Shown piece after piece: positions 41,717 through 50,800 of a stretch of 64,000 bases of DNA (its first letter is position 1; the number at the start of each line of letters is the position of its first letter). The translations under genes and the position numbers were made by a program. The stretch spans positions 124,001 through 188,000 of the forward strand of contig NZ_JAUKPO010000005.1 of the NCBI RefSeq assembly GCF_030503435.1, in the 5' to 3' direction. Below the pieces are notes generated by a model. The model saw nothing but the letters and a program-made list of their open reading frames with translations. It searched no databases and was not told the DNA's origin. The stretch comes from Rhodocytophaga aerolata (GTDB taxonomy: Bacteria; Bacteroidota; Bacteroidia; Cytophagales; 172606-1).

Positions 41717-43501
41717 GTGAAGCACCTAGCCTATCTTAATAAGTACCTGCTAAAGTATAAATACCATCTGTTGTTAGGTACCTTGTTTATTATCATTTCA
41801 AATATTTTTGCTATAGTCCCTGCACAGGTAGTCAGGTATTCGTTTGATCTGGTAAAAGAAACCATTGACCTGTACTTCTTATACGATAATTATGAAGCCA
41901 GGCAGGAACTGGTACAGGTGTTTGCCAAGAGTATTTTATTTTATGGTGTTGTCATTCTATTAATGGCTTTGCTGAAAGGTTTTTTTCTTTTTCTTATGCG
42001 GCAGACCATTATTGTTATGTCCCGCTTAATTGAATTTGACCTTAAAAATGAGATTTATACGCATTACCAATCTTTACCTCTTAGCTTTTACAGAAGAAAC
42101 AACACCGGCGACCTGATGGCACGTATTTCTGAAGATGTAAGCCGGGTACGGATGTATTTAGGACCTGCCATTATGTACGGACTCAATTTGGTGGTGCTTT
42201 TTGTACTGGTTATATCGTATATGCTGTCGGTAAATGTAAAGCTGACAGTATATGTACTACTTCCGCTACCATTTCTTTCCATTTCTATTTATTTCGTTAA
42301 TACCCTAATTAACAAACGTTCTGAAGAAATACAGCGGAGTTTATCCGGGTTGTCTACCTTCGTGCAGGAAGCTTTCTCAGGCATCCGGGTACTAAAATCT
42401 TTTGTGCAAGAAAAACGCTTTGCCGAAAAGTTTACTATCGAAAGCAATGAATACAAAGACAGATCGCTGAAGCTAACGTTTGTAAATTCCTTGTTTTTTC
42501 CATTAATCATGGCGCTGGTAGGTATAAGCACTATACTTACCATATTTGTTGGCGGCCGCGAAGTAATTGCAGGCACCTTATCTGCTGGCAATATTGCTGA
42601 ATTTATTATGTATGTGTACCTGCTCACCTGGCCGGTAGCTTCCCTTGGTTGGACCACCAGTATGGTACAACGGGCCGCGGCTTCGCAGGAACGGATCAAT
42701 GAATTTTTAAATACCAAAACCGATATTATTTCTGAAAAGAATATTGACCGCCCAATAAAAGGAGCCATCCAGTTTGAGAATGTAAGGTTTGTATATCCCG
42801 ACTCGGGCATTGTTGGCTTACAAAACGTTTCTTTTGAGGTAAATAGTGGCGAAGCCATTGCCATCCTTGGTACAACAGGTTCAGGCAAAAGTACGGTAGC
42901 TAACTTACTTTGCCGAATGTATGATGTGACCTCCGGTGAAATTACAATAGACGGGCAGGAAATTAAAGATTATCAGATTTCCAGTCTCCGCCGCCAGATT
43001 GGCTATGTTCCGCAAGATGTATTTTTGTTTTCTGACAGCATCCGTAACAATATTATTTTTGGATTGGAGCCTAACTTTCCTGAAGAACGCATTATACAGG
43101 CAGCGAAAGATGCCGATCTGTATGAAAATGTGATGCGTTTTCCGGATGGTTTCCAGACGAAACTAGGCGAACGGGGAATTACTCTTTCTGGTGGCCAGAA
43201 ACAACGCGTATCTATTGCCAGAGCCATTGTACGTGATCCGCGTATCCTTATTATGGACGACTCTCTTTCTGCGGTTGATACAAAGACAGAAAATGCCATT
43301 CTCAACAGCTTAAAGAGGATCATGGTAGACCGTACAACTATCATTATTTCACACCGGGTATCGTCTGCTAAACTGGCAGACCGGATTATTGTACTGGATG
43401 ATGGAAAAATAGTAGAACAAGGCACTCACGAAACATTGCTGGAACACAATGGAGTTTATAAAGAACTCTATGAAAAGCAACTTCAGACAGAAGAAGTATA
43501 G
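41717..43501 (+). CDS. ABC exporter half with degenerate Walker B (DDSLSAVD)
   Basis: A 594-residue type I exporter half: membrane domain in the first ~320 residues and nucleotide-binding domain with Walker A GTTGSGKST (385-393), signature LSGGQ (490-494) and switch histidine at 546. After Walker B (LIMD, 511-514) the catalytic glutamate is replaced by Asp515 (MDDSLSAVD). In heterodimeric exporters one subunit carries exactly this degenerate site and needs a partner with an intact site. No partner gene is adjacent; the canonical exporter at 224-2038 is the only other in the window. Translation begins at GTG 41717. Substrate unknown. Confidence 0.9.
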   Translation: MKHLAYLNKYLLKYKYHLLLGTLFIIISNIFAIVPAQVVRYSFDLVKETIDLYFLYDNYEARQELVQVFAKSILFYGVVILLMALLKGFFLFLMRQTIIVMSRLIEFDLKNEIYTHYQSLPLSFYRRNNTGDLMARISEDVSRVRMYLGPAIMYGLNLVVLFVLVISYMLSVNVKLTVYVLLPLPFLSISIYFVNTLINKRSEEIQRSLSGLSTFVQEAFSGIRVLKSFVQEKRFAEKFTIESNEYKDRSLKLTFVNSLFFPLIMALVGISTILTIFVGGREVIAGTLSAGNIAEFIMYVYLLTWPVASLGWTTSMVQRAAASQERINEFLNTKTDIISEKNIDRPIKGAIQFENVRFVYPDSGIVGLQNVSFEVNSGEAIAILGTTGSGKSTVANLLCRMYDVTSGEITIDGQEIKDYQISSLRRQIGYVPQDVFLFSDSIRNNIIFGLEPNFPEERIIQAAKDADLYENVMRFPDGFQTKLGERGITLSGGQKQRVSIARAIVRDPRILIMDDSLSAVDTKTENAILNSLKRIMVDRTTIIISHRVSSAKLADRIIVLDDGKIVEQGTHETLLEHNGVYKELYEKQLQTEEV

Positions 43502-43669
43502 CTTCCTTTTTTATTTTTTAGAATTGTAACCAACCAGAGCTTGTAATATTGGCTGAAAAAATTACAAGAGTACTTAGTTTTCTTAAAACATTTCGAATGC
43601 TAGAAAGCAGCCTGATATATTTACTAATAAAATATAATTAGTAATTGATCCTCTTAACTATTTTTCTGC

Positions 43670-44158
43670 ATGCCAAAAGAAAACGCTGTATCCATTCAGA
43701 TTCCTGCTGCCGAACTGAAAAAAATGCTGGATGCATTTAAGATAATTGAAAGTGTTTTACGTCCTTATCTGATAGCTCTTACGCCAGAGGAGAGAAAGCA
43801 ACTACCTAAAATGAGCGATAAAACTGTGCCATTTGTAGAAAAAACACTGGATTATGCAAAGTCTAATCCTCAGTTTGCTCCATCGTATATGAGCATACCA
43901 GAACTAAAAATAGATATAGATGCGGTATATACACTTACTCAATTAGCTCGACCGATTGATCAGCTAAGGGAAGGATTAGGAGATACAATGATGCTGGCAG
44001 GCAGTGAAGCTTACATAGCTGCTCTGGCATACTATAACTCTGTAAAACAAGCAGCTAAGATGAATGTACCAGGTGCCAGAGCTATTTATGATGATTTAAG
44101 CAAACGTTTCCCCGGCAGGCCAAAATTAGATACCAGCAAAGCAGCCATACAATCGTAA
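43670..44158 (+). CDS. Predicted helical protein of unknown function
   Basis: A 162-residue soluble protein with no signal peptide, no cysteines and a mostly helical sequence (ELKKMLDAFKIIESVLRPYLIALTPEERKQLPKM; IDQLREGLGDTMMLAGSEAYIAALAYYNSVKQAA). The C-terminal ARAIYDDLSKRFPGRPK stretch may be a conserved tag. I do not recognise the family. It starts 168 bp after the ABC exporter and may be co-transcribed; no direct functional clue follows from this. Coding status is strong on composition. Confidence 0.7.
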   Translation: MPKENAVSIQIPAAELKKMLDAFKIIESVLRPYLIALTPEERKQLPKMSDKTVPFVEKTLDYAKSNPQFAPSYMSIPELKIDIDAVYTLTQLARPIDQLREGLGDTMMLAGSEAYIAALAYYNSVKQAAKMNVPGARAIYDDLSKRFPGRPKLDTSKAAIQS

Positions 44159-44171
44159 TTCAATACTGCTA

Positions 44172-44351
44172 TTATTGGCTTTTGCTTATGATATGTCTGG
44201 CTGCTAATTGTGAGTAAAAGTCAATAAAATATATCAATACTTCTGACAATGGTACATTTAGCTGCTGTGCGAGCAGGTGAATTATACCATTACTTATTCC
44301 ATCTCTGCTTTTAATTAGGATAGTGATCTTACTAGACCTACTACTTTCCAT
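44172..44351 (-). CDS. Small ORF overlapping the dehydrogenase stop (possible)
   Basis: A 59-residue ORF whose ATG at 44351 overlaps the stop region of the Gfo/Idh gene by 11 nt, the arrangement seen in translationally coupled genes. The sequence (SSKITILIKSRDGISNGII; LNVPLSEVLIYFIDFYSQLA) looks like a short helical domain of the kind found in small DNA- or protein-binding modules, but I identify no family. It may be a chance ORF. Confidence 0.3.
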   Translation of the reverse strand: MESSRSSKITILIKSRDGISNGIIHLLAQQLNVPLSEVLIYFIDFYSQLAARHIISKSQ

Positions 44352-45342
44352 TGCTCCTGCTTTTCCAGTCTTGCATAATTTCATCCATTACCCTGGCGGT
44401 ACGAGCCGCTGAACTTCCAGTACTCGGACACTTACCTTTTCCCTGTAGTTCTTCTACAATAGTTTGAATTAGCGGTTGCTGTACATGTTGAGGCATCGTA
44501 AACGAAAGTACCTGAGCTCCATTCTCAGTTTCTACAGTTACAGGAGTGCTTAAATCAAAGAAAGAAAATGAAATTTTGCCTTTGCTTCCTATGATTTCTG
44601 CTTTATCTAGCTGCTCTTTTGGCGGAACAGAGAAACACCAGAGCCCCGTCCCTACTATACCATTGCTAAATGCCAAACTTGCACAAACAATGTCTTCTGC
44701 CGGATACAATCCTGCCTGATTCGCTACATGACCTTTGGCCGAACTAATGGGGCCAAAAAAATGATCCAATAAATCCAGTTGATGTGAACCCAAATCATAA
44801 AAAAGCCCACCTCCAGAAATAGCCGGATTTACACGCCATGGCAGATCTGTACCTGTGGATGCCAACGGAGGAAGGTACAACTGCATATGCACGAATCTCA
44901 AATCTCCAATCACCTGATTATCCAGCAGTTCTTTTATTTTTACAAAATTGGGTAAACACCTGCGATAGTATGCCACAAACAAAGGCACTTCCAGAGAAGC
45001 ACAGGCACGTATCATTTGTTTACACTCCTGATAGTTCAGGGCCATTGGTTTTTCTACATATACAGGCTTTCCTGCTTCTGCAGCCATTATGGTGTATTCC
45101 CTATGCGAACTTGGCGGCGTAGCTATGTACACTGCATTTACATCTGGGTCGTCCATGAGGCTGGCTGCATCGTCATACCATTTAGGTACACCATGCCGCA
45201 TCGCATAATCCCGTGCTTTTTCGCCATTTCGTCGCATGACAGCTACCAATTTTGATCCCTCAATTTTAGTAAAAGCAGGTCCGCTTTTAACTTCCGTTAC
45301 ATCTCCACAACCAATTATTCCCCATTGTATCTGCTTGTTCAT
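44341..45342 (-). CDS. Gfo/Idh/MocA family oxidoreductase
   Basis: A 333-residue NAD(P)-dependent dehydrogenase of the Gfo/Idh/MocA family. The Rossmann start IQWGIIGCGDVTEVKSGPAF, VYIATPPSSHREYTIMAAEAGKPVYVEKPMALN (with the EKP motif) and GGGLFYDLGSHQLDLLDHFFG are diagnostic. Members oxidise sugars, inositols or similar polyols; the specific substrate is not readable. It is divergent from the LYS1-like gene, with a 243-bp gap that contains a 15-bp palindrome (45484-45498). Confidence 0.9.
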   Translation of the reverse strand: MNKQIQWGIIGCGDVTEVKSGPAFTKIEGSKLVAVMRRNGEKARDYAMRHGVPKWYDDAASLMDDPDVNAVYIATPPSSHREYTIMAAEAGKPVYVEKPMALNYQECKQMIRACASLEVPLFVAYYRRCLPNFVKIKELLDNQVIGDLRFVHMQLYLPPLASTGTDLPWRVNPAISGGGLFYDLGSHQLDLLDHFFGPISSAKGHVANQAGLYPAEDIVCASLAFSNGIVGTGLWCFSVPPKEQLDKAEIIGSKGKISFSFFDLSTPVTVETENGAQVLSFTMPQHVQQPLIQTIVEELQGKGKCPSTGSSAARTARVMDEIMQDWKSRSNGK

Positions 45343-45483
45343 ATGCTTGTTTGAAATTATTTGTTTAGGTAATGAATTGATAGTTTATTTGCACGTTTAA
45401 TGGCTGCTTTTTTGGCATACTTTTCGGAGTTTATTAAAACGCAGATAAAATGCAACAATTCTTTACAGCTGTATTTTAAATTT

Positions 45484-45498
45484 CTTTCTTAAAGAAAG
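45484..45498. promoter_or_regulatory. Palindrome between two divergent dehydrogenase genes
   Basis: CTTTCTT, a central A, then AAGAAAG: a near-perfect 15-bp palindrome in the shared 243-bp regulatory gap. It could be an operator for either gene; A/T-rich content makes a chance hit possible. Confidence 0.25.
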
Positions 45499-45585
45499 CA
45501 AGTCGCAACCTTAAAATATATTTAATATAGCGATCACCCGTAGTTTTATATTTCTTCCGGAACAAAATATACATTAATCATCCTT

Positions 45586-46815
45586 ATGAAGATTGGAATT
45601 ATTAGAGAAGGAAAAGTACCACCAGATAAAAGAGTAGCCCTATTACCGTATCAATGTATAGAGGTACTCGAACGTTTTCCCCAGCTTCAGTTGTATATAC
45701 AACCAAGTTCCGTCAGGTGTGTACCCGATGATGCCTATCGGGCAGCAGGCATACCTGTAACAGAAGATCTCTCTCATTGCGATATATTATTTGGTATAAA
45801 AGAAGTACCTACTAGCCAGTTGATTGAAAACAAAACTTACTTTTTCTTTTCTCATACCGTAAAAAAACAAAAGTATAACCGCCATTTACTCCAAACCATT
45901 TTAAAGAAAAACATCACCTTAATTGATTATGAATGCCTGACAAATAATGCACAAGATAGGCAGCGGATTATTGCTTTTGGCAGATATGCAGGGATTGTAG
46001 GAGCATATAATGCCTTCTGGACCTATGGCAAAAAATATAATGCATATACACTGAAAAGAGCTTACGCTTGTTCCAATATGGAGGAAATGAAAAAGGAATA
46101 TGCAAAAATACAGCTACCCTCCATAAAAATTGCTGTAACTGGGAGCGGCCGGGTTGGCAAGGGAGTGCAAGAAGTACTGGAAGAACTTCAGATCACTGAA
46201 GTTTCCCCGCAAAATTTTATTGAAGAGACTTACCATTATCCGGTTTATACTGTACTTCAGTCCAAAGATTATCATCAGCACAAAGACGGATTAGCCTGGA
46301 ATAGTCAGGATTTTCATCAGCATCCTTACAATTATGTTTCCTTGTTCTATCCGTTTGCCCGGCAAGCAGATATACTAATTACATCTGCATTCTGGCATCC
46401 GCAGGCACCCAGGTTATTTACTAAGCAGGAAATGAAACAAAATGATTTCCATATCCGGGTTGTATCGGATATTTCTTGTGATGTTGATGGGTCAGTACCC
46501 TGTACAGTCAAAACGACAACAATACCCGATCCGGTGTATGATTTTGATCCTTTCACCGAACAGATAGTAGCTCCCTTTTCAGGAGCAAATATAATTTCTG
46601 TGGTAGCCATTGATAACTTGCCTTGTGAATTGCCGTATGATGCCTCTGCCTATTTTGGACAACAATTAATAGACCGTGTTCTCCCCTTAATGCTATCTTC
46701 AGACAACGAAAAAGTAATTGAACGGGCAACTATTACTAATAGCGGCAAACTTATGCCTGCCTATCAATATTTAGAAAGCTTTGTAAATGAACGTTCTGAA
46801 GATAATGCTCGTTAA
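45586..46815 (+). CDS. LYS1/alanine-dehydrogenase-like NAD(P) oxidoreductase
   Basis: A 409-residue dehydrogenase whose N-terminal half resembles the alanine dehydrogenase/transhydrogenase fold and fungal lysine-forming saccharopine dehydrogenase (LYS1): KIGIIREGKVPPDKRVALLP, CDILFGIKEVP, KTYFFFSHTVKKQKYN, IIAFGRYAGIVGAYNAFWTYG. The Rossmann loop is GSGRVGKGVQEVLEEL, and VVSDISCDVDGSVPCT follows. Bacteria of this phylum make lysine through diaminopimelate, so it probably acts on another amino- or polyamine-derived substrate (carboxyspermidine-type enzymes are in related families). Specificity is not known. Confidence 0.8.
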   Translation: MKIGIIREGKVPPDKRVALLPYQCIEVLERFPQLQLYIQPSSVRCVPDDAYRAAGIPVTEDLSHCDILFGIKEVPTSQLIENKTYFFFSHTVKKQKYNRHLLQTILKKNITLIDYECLTNNAQDRQRIIAFGRYAGIVGAYNAFWTYGKKYNAYTLKRAYACSNMEEMKKEYAKIQLPSIKIAVTGSGRVGKGVQEVLEELQITEVSPQNFIEETYHYPVYTVLQSKDYHQHKDGLAWNSQDFHQHPYNYVSLFYPFARQADILITSAFWHPQAPRLFTKQEMKQNDFHIRVVSDISCDVDGSVPCTVKTTTIPDPVYDFDPFTEQIVAPFSGANIISVVAIDNLPCELPYDASAYFGQQLIDRVLPLMLSSDNEKVIERATITNSGKLMPAYQYLESFVNERSEDNAR

Positions 46816-46850
46816 CACACACCACTATCTATTTAGATATACCTAATAAA

Positions 46851-46858
46851 TATTTTTG
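46851..46858 (+). promoter_or_regulatory. Candidate -7 element for the small barrel gene
   Basis: TATTTTTG followed by GC; transcription would start near 46865, about 75 nt before the ATG at 46941. Confidence 0.35.
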
Positions 46859-46940
46859 GCAGAATATAGAAAAAGTACATTATCAATTGCCTATTCAATT
46901 AATGCTTACTGGTACCTCTGATTGTTTCCTGTTTGCCTTT

Positions 46941-47546
46941 ATGAACAATAAAATTCTGCTTTATTTACTGATAGCCTTTTTTCCCATCAAGGAAGGTATA
47001 GCCCAGGCGGAAGAAAATAACAATTCGAGTTTGAACAATGAGTTCGAAAGAAAACATGTGTTGAAAACCAACATATTAAGTCTACTTACCACATCTGCAT
47101 CTTTGAGTTATGAACACACCTTCATTAATTTGACCTCTTTACAGGCTGGCATATACTATGGGCGAAGCACCTTATTAGATGGTATAGAACGCCTGAGTAT
47201 TACAGCTGAATATAGAATGTATCTATCTAAAGAAAAAAGTTTATTGGTGGGCACCTACCTCGCACCCTACCTGAAATACCAGCATATAGTAGACCGGGAA
47301 GAAGATAAAAATGAGAAAACCACGGCAGTAGCCCGTATTTCAACTATAGGTGTGGGCTTGTTACTAGGACGGCAGTGGATAGCAAGAAAAGGATTTACTG
47401 TAGATATGTACGCAGGGGCAGGTTTCAACCCACAAGTCAAATTAAAATCCCTCTCACAACTAGATAAAAATCATCCTTATTACTTTTCTGAGCGCCGCTG
47501 GCAAGCAGATATCCGTTTAGGGATGGTTATCGGGTATGCTTTTTAA
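46941..47546 (+). CDS. Small outer-membrane barrel protein, DUF3575-like
   Basis: A 201-residue exported protein with signal peptide MNNKILLYLLIAFFPIKEGIAQ and barrel strands: HVLKTNILSLLTTSASLSYEH, LQAGIYYGRSTLL, TAEYRMYLSKEKSLLVGTYLAPYLKYQHI and DIRLGMVIGYAF at the end. The KTN..L opening and length fit DUF3575-type proteins of Bacteroidota. I chose the ATG at 46941 over 46887 because it starts the signal peptide cleanly. Function unknown. Confidence 0.72.
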   Translation: MNNKILLYLLIAFFPIKEGIAQAEENNNSSLNNEFERKHVLKTNILSLLTTSASLSYEHTFINLTSLQAGIYYGRSTLLDGIERLSITAEYRMYLSKEKSLLVGTYLAPYLKYQHIVDREEDKNEKTTAVARISTIGVGLLLGRQWIARKGFTVDMYAGAGFNPQVKLKSLSQLDKNHPYYFSERRWQADIRLGMVIGYAF

Positions 47547-47760
47547 TAATTAGCCCTACTTATTTTTCATTTGATAAGGTTTACTTAAGTTAGCCAACGC
47601 CTATACTGAAACCTTATTATCCTTAGTTTAATTGTATTTGCACTCTATCAGAATAACAATTAAACTCCGTAGCATACAGTTATCTGCTTTTACGTAAACC
47701 ACTTAATGAAATCTTTAACATAGAGTATTTTAGGCATGACTGTCTACATAAACAAGTAAC

Positions 47761-47796
47761 AAACAAAAAGCCCCATTGTAAAATGGGGCTTTTTGT
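47761..47796. terminator. Strong bidirectional intrinsic terminator
   Basis: AACAAAAAGCCCCATT pairs perfectly with its complement around the tetraloop GTAA; T tracts exist on both strands. It lies 18 bp past the stop codon of the giant T9SS protein gene. Confidence 0.88.
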
Positions 47797-47813
47797 TAAT
47801 AACATACTTACGG

Positions 47814-50800
47814 TTACTTCACTATTAATTTTTGTTGATATGAACCTTGAGAAGTAGCTACTCTAACTATATACATACCAGGTGCCAGGCCATTTCTTGG
47901 TTGAATAGTAACTATATTACCATCTGAAATGGCTCGCTGTGTAATAACTTCTGCACCAGTCATAGTAAATACACTTACAACAACCTCACCTGTATATCCC
48001 ATTTGAATGAATATATGTTTTCCATCAGAAGGATTCGGGTAAATGTCAATTGCAGCCTGAGTGGTTTTGGTTATTTCAGCAGACACAATTTTTGAAGTTG
48101 TTTTAGAGTCATCTTTATCTACCATCAACAATCTATAATAATTTGTACCTGATAATGGCTTTCTATCAACATAGGTATACGTCTGAACAGATTTGGACTC
48201 TCCTGCTGCCTTTAGTGTCGTTAGAGAAACAAAATTCACTCCGTCTGCACTGCGCTGCAATATAAAATGACTGCTGTTATGCTCTGTAGATGTAAACCAA
48301 TTCACATTTACTACCTCTTTGCTAGCTACAGCTTTTAAGTCTACAAGCTCAACCGGTAACGGGTTAAAGTCATTTAAAGACCCCCAGGTGAACGGGCTAA
48401 AACTACTTATATTATCTGAAGTCAAATAACCATAATAAAAGGAGAAGCCAGGTTGCATTGTTGCCCCTGAACCGGGGCCTTCCGAATCCCATTTGCCACC
48501 TTGATAATGCGCTACCCTTAACTGATTCCATTGGCTAGGGTCTGAAGAAACATCACTAAATGCATCCCAAAATAAGGTTACTTTAGCGTTACTACTGCCA
48601 GATACCCGATCCATCATCCAATACTCCACCAGACTGATACGAACCAAATTAGTACCTTGCTTAGAGAATGGATAAGGTGTTGTTGGATTTTGTCTCATAT
48701 ATTCGGCTCTAAACCTAGTTGTACTACTTGAAGAAGGCTGTATTCCAATTTCTGCCAAACGGCCATTTTTTCCTGTAGGAAAAGTAAAATGATTCGTACT
48801 GTTAACAATCTTCGTAACAGGTCCGTTAATATAGCTTGCGTCTGAACCACCAGATACATAAGCGCTCGAACCACTAACTCCTGAGCTTTCATTCAGGATT
48901 AAAACATTAGCGGTAGTTGTAGTAATAATACCATTCGTTAATAAAAGAGCATTAGAACCACCAACTAAGGTAAGATCTGTACCTAGGGTAGCCTGGCCAC
49001 TAGAAGTTCTATTCATTGTAAGCCTGGATAATGTTCTATTACCACTTGTAAAACGGAGAGAGCCACCCAAATTACCTGTACCATTTATTACTAACCTCGA
49101 GGCACTGCTTCCTGTAAGTGTACCAGTACTAGTAGATAGAGTTCCTTTTAACGTCAATGTATGATTCCTTATAGCTAATGAATTAGAGTTAACAATATCT
49201 AATAAACTATTGATAGATACATCTGTTGCCAGTTCTACTCCCGGACGTGCAGCGTTTGTTTGATTAACAATAACACTTGGTAAATCTAGTGCAAAAGTAC
49301 CTGCAATTTTTTGCACTGTGGCATAGGGACTAGTAAATGTAAGGGTTGCCTTACTTGGATCAGATGTAGTTATATCTCCATCATTCAGCGTTAAATCTCC
49401 GCAAATATTTAAGTTAACTGTACTAGTATTATTGTTATTTATTTTTAGTGTTGCCCCTGGATGCACGGTTACATTTCTAGCAAAAGCATCAATCCCATTA
49501 TTCTTTCCATTAATGATCGGGTAATTAATTAAATTTCCTGGAATAACCACATCATCCCCGCAGGTAGGAACATTAGGATAACAAGCTCCCCAGTTTACAG
49601 AATTGAACCAATCAGTAGTATACCCTCTCCATTTATACTGAGTAAGTGGTTGAAAATAAGCAGAACCTCCTGCCCCGGCACACTCAAAGAACTCGATATC
49701 ATCAATAGCTACGTCATTACCACTGGCAGTAGCAGCAATATTTACAATAGAGATTTCATGAGCAAAAGTCGTGGTAAGATCGGTTGGGTTGTTAGGATTA
49801 ACACCTGTCCTCATTTGAATAGAATATTTTTGCCACACACAATTCCCAGTGTAATTGCCTGTGATATCATCCCCTACCCGATAGCAGTTTACGTATAAAC
49901 CAAATAATAAACTACTTCCTGTACCTGCTAAACTTGCAGCATAAAAAGTAAGTACATAATCTGTTGAAGGTTTTAAATTTAAAGTTTGTGTCCATAGTTT
50001 TTGCGAGGTATTAGCAGCATTAGCAATTAACATATTTCCGCCTGATACTGGAGAACGGGAGGCAACTGTATTCATATTGCAAAATCCAGTATGAAAGGCT
50101 CTGGGATTATCTCCAATAGCATATGTCCCTTCAGGATACATTTCACTTTGAACACTAGGATTGTCATAAACGCGTGTGTATTCTGAAGCAAATCCAGTAG
50201 TATTAGTATTATTAAAATTTCCATTTATTGCCAAATTAAGACCTGTATCGCAGTTAACATAAACGGTTACCTCATTACTTACAACCCAGGTATCTACCCC
50301 TCCGCAAGAAACTCTCATTTGACATACTACATAGTAGGTACCTGGTGTTCCAGAAGGCTGCAAGTTGTCCAGGCCTTTAAAATCCATACCTTTTGGCAGA
50401 TAAGTATTGGTTGTATTTGGCAGATCATATATTACTCCTGTAGCAGATGTAGTTCTATATCCCCACTTATAGGCAGACGCACTAGAAGCAGTTAGTGTAG
50501 AACCTGAGGTAGTTTTTATCATAGATTGCACGTTGCCAGGAGTGATAAAATACATACTTACTCCATTAGTTGCACCCACAGAAATATTTAAATTGCTACT
50601 AATTACTCTATATCGGTAACCTGATCCTGTAGCATACAAAGGAATAGTGACAGGTATACTACCGGTAGCAGAAGTTGAGGTGATTTTACCTAGGATATCT
50701 ACATTATTGTTTGGGTCAAAATTTCCTGAAGAGTTTGAAAGCTGTACTCTAAACTCATTTCCTTCATTAAAGCTTGCACTCGGTGGCGTTGCTGCCCCGG

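Noticed and set aside
45484-45498. Treating the AT-rich palindrome as a proven operator
   Set aside because: Short and low in complexity; only listed as a weak candidate.
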